Part shown: positions 52,721 through 62,210 of the stretch, in pieces
Position numbering within the stretch: the first letter of the stretch is position 1
How the letters are laid out: the number at the start of each line of letters is the position of its first letter
Origin: Palsa-461 sp963768185
GTDB taxonomy: Bacteria; Actinomycetota; Acidimicrobiia; Acidimicrobiales; RAAP-2
Direction of reading: 5' to 3'
DNA: 64,000 nucleotides
Assembly (NCBI GenBank): GCA_963768185.1
Contig: CAVYGS010000001.1
Coordinates: 372,001-436,000 of the forward strand
Position numbers and translations under genes: made by a program
The notes under the pieces: generated by a model
Seen by the model: the letters and a program-made list of their open reading frames with translations, nothing else
Databases searched by the model: none
Told to the model about the DNA's origin: nothing

Positions 52721-53499
52721 CAGGCGGCATCCAGTTCGGTTTGGCCCGTTGACGGCGACCCTTCAGCCGGACGCCGTTGGCCGACGGATCGCTCGGGAAC
52801 GGGGAGCACGCGGTGGTGCAGCCAGAGCCGGAGCGACGAGAAGGCCATCTGCTTGGCGTCGGACATCGCGTCCACGTGCGATCCCGCCTGGTCGAGCCAC
52901 ACGGTCGGCACCTCGACGATTCGGTAGCCGAGTTGATGTGCCGTCATGAGCAGGTCGACGTCAAACAGAAAGTCCCGAGACGACAAGAGGGGCAACGCCT
53001 CTTCGACCACCCGGCGTCGGATGACCTTGGCGCCACACTGAGTGTCCGAATAGGGGAGTCGAAAGAGCGCGCGGGTCAACGCGGCAAAGATCCAACTGTC
53101 CAGCTGTCGACCGATCGAGCGCTGAACCGGGAGTACCGACGCCGGGTGACTGCGGGTCGCGATTGCTCCGTCGGCATCGTGGGCGGCATCGACCAGACGT
53201 AGGAACTCCGATGGCGGCGTCGCACAGTCGGCGTCGACGAACCCGATGAGATCGCCGTCGCAACGGCGAAAGGACTCCATCAGTACGCCGCCCTTGCCCA
53301 ACTTCGGATAACTGCACACTTCGACCCGACCGTCGATTTCGGCGTGGCTTGCGGCGACGTCCGCCGTGTTGTCGGTGCAGCTGTCGAGGGCTACCACGAT
53401 GTGCGCGTCCGGATCGTGCACGGCCGAGCGGTACGCCCGCAGCGTGCGGTCGATGCGTCGCTCTTCGTTGTGTGCAGGGATCACGATGTCGAGACGCAT
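52720..53499 (-). CDS. Family 2 glycosyltransferase, dolichyl-phosphate glucose synthase-like
   Basis: A 259-residue GT2 enzyme, first gene of the second minus-strand polysaccharide locus. Motifs: LDIVIPAHNEERRIDRTL, IVVALDSCTDNTADVA, KLGKGGVLMESFRRCDGDLIGFVDADCATPP with the DxD (Asp-Ala-Asp), and YSDTQCGAKVIRRRVVEEAL and FLFDVDLLMTAHQLGYRIVEVP, which are typical of Alg5/GtrB-type synthases that load a sugar onto a polyprenyl phosphate. It could supply the donor used by the GT-C half of the downstream fusion protein. The ATG has a GAAGGA ribosome site 7 nt upstream. The C-terminal tail is Pro/Gly-rich. Confidence 0.86.
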   Translation of the reverse strand: MRLDIVIPAHNEERRIDRTLRAYRSAVHDPDAHIVVALDSCTDNTADVAASHAEIDGRVEVCSYPKLGKGGVLMESFRRCDGDLIGFVDADCATPPSEFLRLVDAAHDADGAIATRSHPASVLPVQRSIGRQLDSWIFAALTRALFRLPYSDTQCGAKVIRRRVVEEALPLLSSRDFLFDVDLLMTAHQLGYRIVEVPTVWLDQAGSHVDAMSDAKQMAFSSLRLWLHHRVLPVPERSVGQRRPAEGSPSTGQTELDAA

Positions 53500-54249
53500 A
53501 ACTGATCCTTCGAGTCGGGCGGCTGTTCTGCTCGTTCCCGCGCAGAATTCAGCGAGGCTGGGTCTGGTGGGTGCTCACTGCTGTTCTCCGAACTGCAGTT
53601 GACTCAAGACGCCGAACTCGTTGCGGCTGCACCGCACCGTTCGACTTCGTTCATGATACGCGAGGACGTCGAAAGCTTGAACCCTTCGCGCACTGAGTTC
53701 ACATCATTGAAACGTCGTCGTGCAAGGAAGACTCGTCAACAAGGTGGGACTTCGCGCGCATGGGCTCGATGAGTGTGCGTCGGGATTTTGTCTTTCGACC
53801 TTTACAACTCTGTCAATCTTTAGACGTTCCGCGAACGTCATCGGACGGTCGGTACACCCCATTTCCTCCGTGCGAACTGCGATGAATCATCGTCAGGCCG
53901 ATGACACGGAGCCATCGCGTCGGCCGATGGCGCATCGCAAAACGAGGATCGACCTCCGAGAAGGTTGTGACCGATCAGCGAGTCCAATGAATGGATCCGT
54001 GAACTCGGCTTGGTTCCGGTACAGGAGGCATATATACCGACGCCCTGCTGCGGCTCTGACTCTCTACCGCGAGGCATCGGGTGACGCCCGCTCCAAACGC
54101 TCGGTCTAGCCCCTTGACGACGCCAAATCCGCGACCACCGATGGCGAGATGCCACGACCGCACAGCTCGGACTGCAATGAACGCATTCCGGGAGCTGCTG
54201 TAGAGTGAGCGTTCGTCAATATCCGAGATCGACACGGAGAATGACGGGA
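53500..54249. other. 750-bp stretch without a convincing gene
   Basis: Noticeably less GC-rich than the rest. Short open frames on both strands lack protein-like composition, ribosome sites and motifs. It probably holds the promoter of the GT2-led locus (left side) and of tRNA-Pro (right side). It contains several near-repeats of CGGCCGATGGC-type sequence around 53910-53935 but no clear array. It may be decayed sequence next to a tRNA gene. Confidence 0.5.
54201..54206 (+). promoter_or_regulatory. Putative tRNA-Pro promoter (-10 TAGAGT)
   Basis: TAGAGT at 54201-54206 with ATGAAC at 54177-54182 (18-bp spacer) makes a plausible -35/-10 pair, about 44 bp upstream of the tRNA 5' end. Confidence 0.35.
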
Positions 54250-54324
54250 CGGGCTGTGGCGCAGCTTGGTTAGCGCGCTTGACTGGGGGTCAAGAGGTCG
54301 CCGGTTCAAATCCGGCCAGCCCGA
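54250..54324 (+). tRNA. tRNA-Pro (anticodon GGG)
   Basis: A complete cloverleaf of 75 nt. The acceptor stem CGGGCTG pairs with CAGCCCG and is followed by discriminator A. The D-stem is GCGC/GCGC with a GG-containing loop. The anticodon stem CTTGA/TCAAG encloses the loop CTGGGGG, so the anticodon is GGG (decodes CCC/CCU). The T-stem GCCGG/CCGGC has a TTCAAAT loop. The C1-G72 pair is typical of bacterial tRNA-Pro. CCA is not encoded. It stands alone, between a geneless stretch and the GH15 gene. Confidence 0.96.
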
Positions 54325-54657
54325 CCGCAGAGTCGCCAGGTCACCGGTGGTACCCCTGGGCTGGCTACGGGTACCGCCACGGCCGTGTCGCGACGCATCT
54401 CGCCACGGGACCGAAACGACCATCCGCCACGTCGGCGTGCGAGGAGCGCCACTGCCATCTCTTCGGCCGCCCTCGCTTCGAACCCGCGGCTAGTTGGTTC
54501 GATGGGACTCACGTGTTGTCCCACAGGGAGGCCTCTTTCACGACATTCAGCCGACTGGTCAAGCAAGATCGGCGGCGAGCCAGTTCAGTCTCGCTGTTCG
54601 CACCATCCGGGTCCGAGACCTGCCATGATCAGGGCCGCTCAGCGCTCTCGAGGGGTC
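54325..54657. other. 333-bp gap between tRNA-Pro and the GH15 gene
   Basis: No convincing gene. A tRNA T-loop-like TTCGAACCC at 54477-54485 lacks flanking stems and is not a second tRNA. The downstream end carries the ribosome-site-like GAGGGG before the GH15 ATG. Could hold a promoter for GH15, which I cannot pinpoint. Confidence 0.45.
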
Positions 54658-56463
54658 ATGGTCGACGGGTACCCCGCCATCGAAGACCACGCGGTCATCG
54701 GGGATCTCCACACCGTCGCGCTCGTCGCCACGGACGGCACGATCGACTGGTGTTGTCTACCCCGCTTTGACTCACCCGCGGTGTTCGGGTCGATCCTCGA
54801 TGCCCATCGGGGCGGCAGCTTCTCGGTCCAATGCGAGGCGAAGCGGACCAAGCAGCTCTACATGCCCGATTCCAACGTCTTGGTGACCAGATTCCTCGGC
54901 ACGGACTCGGTGGGCGAGGTCATCGACTTCATGGTGCCGCACGACCGCACATTTCGGCCCACGGATACCTCGCACCTGCTTGTGCGTCGGCTGCGCGCGG
55001 TCCATGGGGTCGTGGAGTTCAGTGTCAGGTGCAACCCGGCCTTCGACTTTGCTCGGGCGGATCACACGGTGCATTCGCTCGACAACGGCGGAGTGGTGTT
55101 CAAGACGCCGGGAGCCGAGATGGTCCTGCGTAGCGACCATCGGCTTTCGATTCAGGCCACCGCGGCAGTGGCGGTGGTTCGGCTCGAGGCCGGCCAAACC
55201 TGGGATCTCGTACTCGAATGGGGCGGACGGATCGCTTCGCTATCCCCCGGAGAGGTCGATCAGCTCTACGACGGCACGTTGAGCTACTGGCGGAACTGGA
55301 TCCGTGGTTCCCGCTACCAGGGGCGGTATCGGGAGATGGTCGAGCGGTCGGCACTCGTGCTCAAGCTCTTGGTGTATCAGCCGACCGGCGCCCTCGTGGC
55401 CGCGCCGACCACGTCCCTGCCCGAGCTCGTCGGAGGCGGCCGCAACTGGGACTACCGCTACACCTGGATCCGTGATGCCGCCTTCACCCTTTACGGACTC
55501 ATGAGATTGGGGTTCGTCGAGGAGGCCGCCGGTTTCATGACCTGGCTCGAGGCTCGTTGCCGCGAGGCGCCGCCCGAATCGGGGTTACAGGTGCTCTACA
55601 CGATTGACGGGAGTCCCGAGGTACCCGAATCGATCCTTGACCATCTGGCGGGCTACCGCGGTTCGCGTCCGGTGAGAGTGGGGAACGCGGCCGCCCAACA
55701 GCTACAGGTCGATATCTATGGCGAACTCATGGACTCGGTCTACCTGTTCAATAAGTACGGTCGCCCGATCGCCTACGACCTGTGGGTCGCACTTTCTCGA
55801 CAGCTGGACTGGCTCGAGGCGCACTGGCACGAACCCGATGACGGCATCTGGGAGACCCGCGGCATCCGGCAACGCTTCACCTACTCGTCCCTCATGACCT
55901 GGGTGGCCTTCGAGCGCGCGATGAGGATCGCTCGCCAGCGCGGATTGCCCGCCCCCATCCTGCGCTGGCGGGACGCTGCCGACAGCGCCTATGACGCAGT
56001 GCAGCAGGGCGGTTGGAACCCGGAGCGCCGTGCTTATGTGCTCTATCCCGGAAGCTCTGCTCTCGACGCTTCGTTGCTGGTCATGCCGCTCGTCAAGTTC
56101 GCCGGGCCCAATGACCCCCGGTTTCTGGCGACCTTGGACCGGATAAGCGAGGAGTTGGTCACCGACAGCCTCGTCCGTCGCTATGAAACCGACGGGTCCG
56201 ACGGCCTCGAGGGCAACGAGGGCACCTTCAACCTCTGCACCTTCTGGTACGTGGAGGCGCTCACCCAGGCGGGGCGCTTTAACGAAGGCCGTTATGTCTT
56301 CGAGAAGATGCTGACCTACGCGAACCACGTCGGCCTGTACGCCGAAGAAATCGGTGCGGCCGGCGAGGCGCTGGGGAACTTCCCTCAGGCCTTCACCCAC
56401 CTCGCCCTGATCAGCGCCGCCGTCGCGCTCGATCGGGGACTTCGCGGCAGCGGCTCCGGCTGA
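54658..56463 (+). CDS. Glycoside hydrolase family 15 protein (glucoamylase / trehalase type)
   Basis: A 601-residue cytoplasmic enzyme. The N-terminal beta-sandwich domain (about 1-240) opens YPAIEDHAVIGDLHTVALVATDGTIDWCCLPRFDSPAVF, split here as IEDHAVIGDLHTVALV and TIDWCCLPRFDSP. The (alpha/alpha)6 catalytic domain has GGRNWDYRYTWIRDAAFTLY, then the general-acid Glu region DDGIWETRGIRQRF and the base region LYAEEIGAAGEALGNFPQAF. Actinobacterial members of this layout include trehalases and glucan 1,4-alpha-glucosidases, so the substrate is alpha-glucan or trehalose. ATG 54658 has GAGGGG just upstream; an in-frame ATG at 54625 is the alternative. The frame is intact. It is convergent with the FHA gene. 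Confidence 0.88.
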   Translation: MVDGYPAIEDHAVIGDLHTVALVATDGTIDWCCLPRFDSPAVFGSILDAHRGGSFSVQCEAKRTKQLYMPDSNVLVTRFLGTDSVGEVIDFMVPHDRTFRPTDTSHLLVRRLRAVHGVVEFSVRCNPAFDFARADHTVHSLDNGGVVFKTPGAEMVLRSDHRLSIQATAAVAVVRLEAGQTWDLVLEWGGRIASLSPGEVDQLYDGTLSYWRNWIRGSRYQGRYREMVERSALVLKLLVYQPTGALVAAPTTSLPELVGGGRNWDYRYTWIRDAAFTLYGLMRLGFVEEAAGFMTWLEARCREAPPESGLQVLYTIDGSPEVPESILDHLAGYRGSRPVRVGNAAAQQLQVDIYGELMDSVYLFNKYGRPIAYDLWVALSRQLDWLEAHWHEPDDGIWETRGIRQRFTYSSLMTWVAFERAMRIARQRGLPAPILRWRDAADSAYDAVQQGGWNPERRAYVLYPGSSALDASLLVMPLVKFAGPNDPRFLATLDRISEELVTDSLVRRYETDGSDGLEGNEGTFNLCTFWYVEALTQAGRFNEGRYVFEKMLTYANHVGLYAEEIGAAGEALGNFPQAFTHLALISAAVALDRGLRGSGSG

Positions 56464-56481
56464 CCGATCCGTAGTGGTCGC

Positions 56482-57786
56482 TCATTGCGCCCGGAAGTGG
56501 GAGTCGAAGACGAGCTCCCGGTCGCCCAGGCCGATCCGCGTCCCCGAGGTGATCGTCGTCGGATCTTCGGGCGCCAGTGGTGTCCACTCGGAGGAATCCG
56601 GTCGAAGGATCCGGGTCCCGTTGGCCGAGCCGGCATCCTCGATGCGCACCTCCCAGTTTTCGAGCAGGACCCGAGCGTGCACCCGCGACAACCGTCGCTC
56701 CGGATCATCGATCCTCAACGGCTGCGCCTCGCCCGCACGGACCAGCTCGGAGGTCTCGGGCTCGCGCCCGATGACGTAATTGCGGTCGACGACGAAACTG
56801 GCCCCATCGTCCAGCACGAGCACGCCGAGCGAGGGTCGGGGTCCGGCGGTGAGATAGTGCGTCTGTTGGACCATCCCGATGCCGCACACCCCGCAGAACC
56901 TCGCCTTGGGGTCGTTGAAATGGTTCCGGGAGCAGAGGATCCCCTCCACCAAGCCCTCGGCCGGGTCCTCCTCTCCAGATTCGGCGCCGTGCATGGGCGT
57001 CGAATCGGCAGGTGCACCGGTGGCGATCGGGAGGGGCTGGAGCTCCTCGGGCGGGAGCGGCTCGGAGAGGAGCAGCGAGACGAAGCTCGATTGGTTCCCG
57101 TCGGGTTTCGGTGCGGCGCTCTCAGGGACCGGCTCAGGTGGCCCCGGCGGCGTGACCACGAACCGCTCGTCGTCGAGGGGTCGCGCCATCGGTCCAACCG
57201 GCTCGGCTTCTCGATCGGCCCGGCGGCCTTCGACAGGGGTGATCGGGGACGCCGGCTCGCTCAGCGGTCCGGGGGAACGGCCCGATGGGGCAGTCGTTGC
57301 CGGCGCCAGCGTGGCGCCGGAACCAGACACGAAACCGGCTCGAAGGTCGGTGCGCGGGTCGATGATGGGTTCCATGGCCGCATCGCGCGTGAGCACGAGG
57401 CGATCGAAGGGGTCCCGGATGACCCGGTCCACCCATGTGGCGACGTCGCGCCCCCGCAGCACCTCATGGTGGTCGCCAGGCCCGTTCAACTCGAGGTCCA
57501 TCGGACCGCACAGCATGAGCGCCAGCCCGTCCTCCGCGGAGGCCACGACGGCGAACGAGCCCACCTCGCCGGGCTGCGCACTGGTGACCAGGCCGGCCAC
57601 CTTGCGGATCAGCTGTCGCCCCGGCAAGTCCCCGTAGGTATCGCAGGCCGATATCGCTGCGGCGAGAAGCTCGTCGACGAACGCCGGTTGCGACGAGGCG
57701 TCGGGGATCACGACGATCGCCCCGCCCAGGTGGGCGACGAGGCCGTCACCGGGGTGGACCTGTAGCCGCAAGTCTGCCAGGGTCAT
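56482..57786 (-). CDS. FHA-domain protein with zinc ribbon
   Basis: A 434-residue cytoplasmic protein. Residues 1-150 form a domain I cannot name (LRLQVHPGDGLVAHLGGAIVVI, FAVVASAEDGLALMLCGPMDLEL). A Pro/Glu-rich linker to about 280 follows. Then a zinc ribbon-like Cys pair set, LCSRNHFNDPKARFCGVCGIGM, and a C-terminal FHA domain (about 325-430) with FVVDRNYVIGREPETSELVRAG, LSRVHARVLLENWEVRIEDAGSANGTRI. The Gly-Arg, Ser-x2-His and Asn-Gly residues that bind phosphothreonine are all present. This order resembles FHA partners of Ser/Thr kinases. It is the last gene of the minus-strand four-gene operon, which is divergent from a pseudokinase gene about 4.6 kb away. Confidence 0.85.
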   Translation of the reverse strand: MTLADLRLQVHPGDGLVAHLGGAIVVIPDASSQPAFVDELLAAAISACDTYGDLPGRQLIRKVAGLVTSAQPGEVGSFAVVASAEDGLALMLCGPMDLELNGPGDHHEVLRGRDVATWVDRVIRDPFDRLVLTRDAAMEPIIDPRTDLRAGFVSGSGATLAPATTAPSGRSPGPLSEPASPITPVEGRRADREAEPVGPMARPLDDERFVVTPPGPPEPVPESAAPKPDGNQSSFVSLLLSEPLPPEELQPLPIATGAPADSTPMHGAESGEEDPAEGLVEGILCSRNHFNDPKARFCGVCGIGMVQQTHYLTAGPRPSLGVLVLDDGASFVVDRNYVIGREPETSELVRAGEAQPLRIDDPERRLSRVHARVLLENWEVRIEDAGSANGTRILRPDSSEWTPLAPEDPTTITSGTRIGLGDRELVFDSHFRAQ

Positions 57787-57835
57787 TTTCGGGTCCTCCT
57801 CCGATGGATCGCCGGGGGCAAGCGACGGGACTGCT

Positions 57836-58270
57836 TCAGAGGAGGCGTCCGCCTCGGAAGCGCCAGTGGATGAACGGCACCCGCATCGGACCGTTGACGA
57901 TCATCCAGACGACCAGCCAAACCGTCGAGAACGCGATGATGAACGAGGCCCCGTTCGGCCTGGCCAGGTTGTCGGAGATCACGTTGCGCAGCACCACCCA
58001 CACGACGACGCCCTCGGGGATCCCGGTGAGCAGGCCGAAGAGGGCTGGCCAGTCTTTCTCCCACCGGAATTGCTGTAAGCCGTGGTAGACGAGCTCCCAC
58101 CCCATCCCGATCAAGATGACGAGACCGAGCACCAGGAAGGTGGCCGCGTACTTCGTGGCGATCGGGGCGTTCTGTGGAAGCACAGGGGTGAGAATAAGCA
58201 GCCACAACGAGCCGAATACACCCAGAGTGAAGATGCGGGTCTGGATCCGGCCGGACAAGGTTGGGACCAT
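57836..58270 (-). CDS. Small four-span membrane protein of unknown function
   Basis: A 144-residue protein with four predicted membrane helices: IFTLGVFGSLWLLILTPVLP, YAATFLVLGLVILIGMGWEL, LFGLLTGIPEGVVVWVVLRN and FIIAFSTVWLVVWMIVNGPM. Short basic loops and a basic tail (HWRFRGGRLL) suggest cytoplasmic termini. It has no enzyme motif. It starts 9 bp after the FAD oxidoreductase stop and ends 49 bp before the FHA start, so it belongs to the same operon and may anchor or gate the complex. I do not recognise the family. Confidence 0.65.
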   Translation of the reverse strand: MVPTLSGRIQTRIFTLGVFGSLWLLILTPVLPQNAPIATKYAATFLVLGLVILIGMGWELVYHGLQQFRWEKDWPALFGLLTGIPEGVVVWVVLRNVISDNLARPNGASFIIAFSTVWLVVWMIVNGPMRVPFIHWRFRGGRLL

Positions 58271-58279
58271 GGCTCGCGC

Positions 58280-59893
58280 TCAGATCTTCTGGTTCCGGGC
58301 CCAGCGCAGCCACTGCCGGGTGGAGTTCACCGGACCCAGCGGTTTGGCGAAACCGAGGCCGACCAGATCGTCGACGATCTCCTGCGCGGCGATCTGCAGA
58401 CCGAGGAACGTGTCCACCCCCGGGAAGTAACCCCCGAGCGTGGAGGCCCCGGACGCGTACATCCGGCCAACCTCGTTGCGCGTGCCGCGAACCTCGAAGC
58501 TCCTCTCGACGTCGAGTCGGCCTACCGGGTTCCGGCCTGCCCCGCCGTGCTCGAGCAGATCGGCCAACAGGCGATGTTCGGCAACGTCGGCCTCGAGGCC
58601 GGTCGCGTCGATGATGTAGTCGGCCTGGACCTCGACGAGGCCGACCTTGGCTTTGATCATGGTGACGGTGCCCTGCGGTTCCCGAGGAATCACCGAGTCG
58701 ACCTCGCCGACCAACGTCTCGTACCAGCCTTCCTTGCGCCCTCGGGCCAGCTGCTTTTGCCAGAGCTTGCGACGTGGCGTGTTGGTTCCACCGATGACCC
58801 GGTAGAGCTCGGCGCGCTGTTCTCCCTCCAGTCTGCGCATGCGGGACTTGAGCTGCCCGCCCCAAACCGCCTTGGGGTAGTTGAAGCCCTGGTAGGCCCA
58901 CCCGTCGCCGCCTCGCCGACGCATGAAAATGCTGGGTCCGTGCGAGCCTGAAATGTACGTACGCAGAAGATGGATGATCTTGGTCTGGGCGCCGTGCCGA
59001 TCCCGGTCGTCGATGAGACGCTGGAGGATCCGGGAGGCCACGATGCCACCGCCGCGCAGCACGACGGTGCCGCTTCGGTGCTGGAGGTCCTGGTACACAC
59101 TCTCGTGAGGCTCATACGCGTTGACCACTCGTTGGTAGTCGTTGTAGCGCTGGCGGTACGCCTGGAGGTCGGGCAGGAATTTGAGGCCCGGGTAGCCGAC
59201 GGCGATGTGCACGAACCGGCTGCGGTAGGCGATCCGCTTCGTCGATTCCGTCCCAGCCGGCGGCGTGAGGATCGTGAAGTACCCGCCCCCGAGCCGGCGA
59301 CGCACCATGCGGACGAGCCCATGGGCGACCACCTGGTCGTAGGAGATCCGCTCCGCCTCTCGACGCAGCATCTGAAAGACGAGGCCGGCTCTGGGGGTGT
59401 AGTAGTCGGTGAAGATGGGCTCCACCAGAACCTGGAAGAGGGGGGCGATGAAGTCGCGCAGGTTCTTGGCCCGAAACGCTTCGGAGAAGGCGTACGAGGG
59501 AAACCCCCAGATGCAGTCGGGACGAGACGCCGAGTCCGACCGCAATCGCTCCTCGATGGGGATCTGTGATACCCGGGTCAGGTACTCGTAGGTCTGCCAG
59601 GGGTAGTCCAGCTGGGTGAGCACCCGGATGCGTTCGGGCGCCACGCCGCAGATACGCAGGTAGTCGACGGTCACGAACGAGCCGATCCCACCACCTACCG
59701 AGACGAACTCCACGTCGCGGATCGGGATCCCAGCCTCGGTCACCATCTGGTCGCTCCAGAAGTCGGTCGATATGAGCTTGTCGGTGAGGTCCCCAAGGCC
59801 CGGTGGTTCGGTCTCTGGATCCGCCGTCAAGATGCCTATCTGGTGTGGCCCGGTGATCGTCTCGCTCATCTGGACCCTCTCGTTGCCGCTCAT
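58280..59893 (-). CDS. Two-Rossmann FAD/NAD(P)-binding oxidoreductase
   Basis: A 537-residue flavoprotein. The first dinucleotide motif is VEFVSVGGGIGSFVTVDYL (about 45-63), where the third Gly of the usual GxGxxG is Ser. A second, NAD(P)-type motif is VVLRGGGIVASRILQRL (about 275-290), followed by the FAD-side ending YIIDATGLEADV and GRMYASGAS...GGYFPGVDTFLGLQIAA. This resembles the FAD-NAD(P)-binding (NAD_binding_9 / monooxygenase-like) proteins. The reaction is unknown. ATG 59893 follows GAGGGGGAAC and lies 16 bp after the antiporter stop. It shares an operon with a cation antiporter and an FHA protein, pointing to a redox-sensing rather than a catabolic role, by inference. Confidence 0.75.
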   Translation of the reverse strand: MSGNERVQMSETITGPHQIGILTADPETEPPGLGDLTDKLISTDFWSDQMVTEAGIPIRDVEFVSVGGGIGSFVTVDYLRICGVAPERIRVLTQLDYPWQTYEYLTRVSQIPIEERLRSDSASRPDCIWGFPSYAFSEAFRAKNLRDFIAPLFQVLVEPIFTDYYTPRAGLVFQMLRREAERISYDQVVAHGLVRMVRRRLGGGYFTILTPPAGTESTKRIAYRSRFVHIAVGYPGLKFLPDLQAYRQRYNDYQRVVNAYEPHESVYQDLQHRSGTVVLRGGGIVASRILQRLIDDRDRHGAQTKIIHLLRTYISGSHGPSIFMRRRGGDGWAYQGFNYPKAVWGGQLKSRMRRLEGEQRAELYRVIGGTNTPRRKLWQKQLARGRKEGWYETLVGEVDSVIPREPQGTVTMIKAKVGLVEVQADYIIDATGLEADVAEHRLLADLLEHGGAGRNPVGRLDVERSFEVRGTRNEVGRMYASGASTLGGYFPGVDTFLGLQIAAQEIVDDLVGLGFAKPLGPVNSTRQWLRWARNQKI

Positions 59894-59909
59894 GTTCCCC
59901 CTCGGTGGT

Positions 59910-62141
59910 TCATGGCACGATCGGCCTCGGTGATAGCACCGGCGGGCGCTCATCAGCACCGGTTTCTGGTTGGGCTCCGAGGGCGTCTGCGCCTTTGCTC
60001 GATGTCGCGCCGCGAGCCCGGAGCCGGGCCAAGAGCCGAGTGAGGCCGTCGTCGCTGTCGCTCTTGCCGGCGCGGATCAAAAGGACGGGACCACCGGCGG
60101 CTTCCGTGAACTCGCGTGCCGCCGCGACGAGGCCTTCGGGCGACGGGGGCAGCGCGGAGACACCCACGACGGCCAACACACGCTCACCGCCAGCGGGCAG
60201 TCCGGACGGCTCAGTGCTGTGGCGTAGCTCGACAGTCATGCCCGCCGCCGTGAGTGTCCGGGCGAGGCCGTCCAGGTGCCGGGCAGTGCGGTGACCCTCG
60301 GTCGTCGTGAGCACCAGCTTGCCGCCGACGCGATCGGCAGCACGGATTCCCACTTCAAGTGCGACGTCCCCATCGACCCCTGGTCCTGGGAGTACTTCGA
60401 CAGTTTGTCCACGACGAATCCCGATCCCTTGAGGGTCGCTCAGCAGCGCCAAGGTGCTGGGCGCGTCCTTGGCGAGCCGTTCGGCCGCCGGAATCCGAGA
60501 GGTGCGGGAATTGAGCTCCACCGGGACGAGAAGCACATCACCTCCGATGGCATCGACCTGGGTCAAGAGCGAGTGCACGAGGTCGTCGGTCGCCTGGGAG
60601 CGTACGACAACGCGCAAGCCGTCTGCTTGGACACGTCTGCTCAACGTCTGCATCGCTGCCAGGCCCGAGGCGACCTCGACAAGGTCGAGCGACAGGCCGC
60701 TCGCCACCTCTAACCCCCCGCTCTCGATGAACCGGCTGAGCACCAGCTCGGCCGGGGCCTCGTCGCCAACCAGCGCCGCCCCTACATCGATCAGGCCATC
60801 GTCCCGACTTGGGTCGTCGACTGCCGTGACAACTCGATACGCATCGACCAGTCCCATGCTGGCCTGCTCCGCCTCGATGATCTCCCGCTCGAGCACCTCC
60901 GCGGGGTAAGTCACCTTCAAGAGTGGTCCCGTCATGATGGTGGTGATGACGGCCATCAGCACAAGAATCGTGAAGAGGGACCCATCAAGGACCTTGAGGC
61001 TGACCCCGACGCTGAGAACGACCAGCTGAGTGAGGCCCCGGGTGTTCATGAGGACACCGATCGCGCGGGACTTCCGACCGCTTAGCCCTTGAAGGCGTGC
61101 TGCGCTGGCCGCGCCGACGAATTTGCCGGTGATGGCGACAAATAGAACCGCCAGGAGCACGAGCAGTCCATTCGGGCCGAGCTTGGTGACATTGGCACTC
61201 AGGCCGGTCACCACGAAGAAGACCGGCAACAGGAGTAGGAGGCTCACCTGCTCCAGTCGTTCGAGGATTTCGCGAAACATGCCCGCGGTGTTCTCGCGAG
61301 TGACGATCACCCCGAATAGGAAGGGACCGAAGATGACGTGGAGGCCGATCCACCCGGTGACGAAGGCAGACCCCAAGAAACCTGCGATAAGGATCGCAAA
61401 GATGTTGGGCGTCAACTTGCCTGCCCGCTCATAGGCGGCACCGACCCTGCGCAGCAACGGTCTGACGACAAGGAACATCACGAGGACGAATCCGACCGCT
61501 TCGGCGAGGACCCTCGGCGCCTGGGCGAGACCGCTCGAAGTGGCCACGGCGACGATAACTGCCAGGATCGACCAGGCCATCACGTCGTCAACCGACGCGC
61601 ACGCCAACGCGATTGCCCCGACATCGATCCGCTGCATTCCCCTCTCGGTCAACATCCGCGCCAGCACCGGAAACGCCGTAATGGACATCGACACACCAAC
61701 AAACAGTGCGAACGGCCAAAACGACACGACCTTGCCGGCCACGTCCTTGTGATCCTGGTAGATGAGTGCGGCGAGGCCGAGCCCGAGGCCGAAGGGCAGG
61801 GCAATTGAACTGAGCGAGGTGATCGACACGATCCGCTCGCGACCGCGGACAAGGCTCAGATCCAACTCCAACCCGATGATGAACATGAAGATGACCAGCC
61901 CCATTTGGGCCACAACGTTCAAGTACGGGCGGACAATCATGGGGAACAGGGCCGCTGACGGGTTACCGGGTAAGAGGCCGAGCAGGCTTGGCCCGAGAAT
62001 CAGCCCGGCGACGATCTCACCGACCACGGCCGGCTGGCCGAGTCGCCGCGCCAGGATCCCCATCCCCCTGGCGATGAGGACGATCACCGCGACGTCCAGC
62101 AACACTACGGCGACGATTTCGTCGGCGGTTTTCGGATGCAC
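59910..62141 (-). CDS. CPA2-family cation/proton antiporter (Kef/NhaS-like) with long C-terminal regulatory region
   Basis: A 743-residue protein. Residues about 1-400 carry some twelve to thirteen spans of the Na+/H+ exchanger domain: GQPAVVGEIVAGLILGPSLLG, MGLVIFMFIIGLELDL, FVGVSMSITAFPVLARMLTERG, GAIALACASVDDVMAWSILA (ion-binding Asp pair) and VIFGPFLFGVIVTR. Residues about 430-743 are soluble and look like two USP/CHX-type alpha/beta repeats (GLRVVVRSQATDDLVHSLL; VLAVVGVSALPPSPEGLVA), likely nucleotide or ligand binding. It should exchange K+ or Na+ for H+. GTG 62141 has the ribosome site GGAGGGGG. It is first in the operon and divergent from the pseudokinase gene. Confidence 0.87.
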   Translation of the reverse strand: MHPKTADEIVAVVLLDVAVIVLIARGMGILARRLGQPAVVGEIVAGLILGPSLLGLLPGNPSAALFPMIVRPYLNVVAQMGLVIFMFIIGLELDLSLVRGRERIVSITSLSSIALPFGLGLGLAALIYQDHKDVAGKVVSFWPFALFVGVSMSITAFPVLARMLTERGMQRIDVGAIALACASVDDVMAWSILAVIVAVATSSGLAQAPRVLAEAVGFVLVMFLVVRPLLRRVGAAYERAGKLTPNIFAILIAGFLGSAFVTGWIGLHVIFGPFLFGVIVTRENTAGMFREILERLEQVSLLLLLPVFFVVTGLSANVTKLGPNGLLVLLAVLFVAITGKFVGAASAARLQGLSGRKSRAIGVLMNTRGLTQLVVLSVGVSLKVLDGSLFTILVLMAVITTIMTGPLLKVTYPAEVLEREIIEAEQASMGLVDAYRVVTAVDDPSRDDGLIDVGAALVGDEAPAELVLSRFIESGGLEVASGLSLDLVEVASGLAAMQTLSRRVQADGLRVVVRSQATDDLVHSLLTQVDAIGGDVLLVPVELNSRTSRIPAAERLAKDAPSTLALLSDPQGIGIRRGQTVEVLPGPGVDGDVALEVGIRAADRVGGKLVLTTTEGHRTARHLDGLARTLTAAGMTVELRHSTEPSGLPAGGERVLAVVGVSALPPSPEGLVAAAREFTEAAGGPVLLIRAGKSDSDDGLTRLLARLRARGATSSKGADALGAQPETGADERPPVLSPRPIVP

Positions 62142-62159
62142 GGAGCCCCCTCCGGAACA

Positions 62160-62210
62160 TGAGAAGACGACGCAAAGTAACACGGCGGAATGAACGCACA
62201 CGTGAGAAGA
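62160..62210. promoter_or_regulatory. Direct repeat TGAGAAGA in the divergent promoter region
   Basis: TGAGAAGA occurs at 62160-62167 and 62203-62210, 43 bp apart (about four helical turns), between the antiporter and pseudokinase genes. A TTACTTT sequence on the minus strand between them could be the antiporter -10. The repeats may be operator half-sites for a shared regulator. Confidence 0.3.

Noticed and set aside
53838..54155. Short open frames on both strands in the geneless stretch
   Set aside because: No ribosome site, no motif, and biased composition. They overlap each other on opposite strands.
54477..54485. TTCGAACCC resembling a tRNA T-loop downstream of tRNA-Pro
   Set aside because: Flanking bases do not form a T-stem or acceptor stem, so a second tRNA is not supported.
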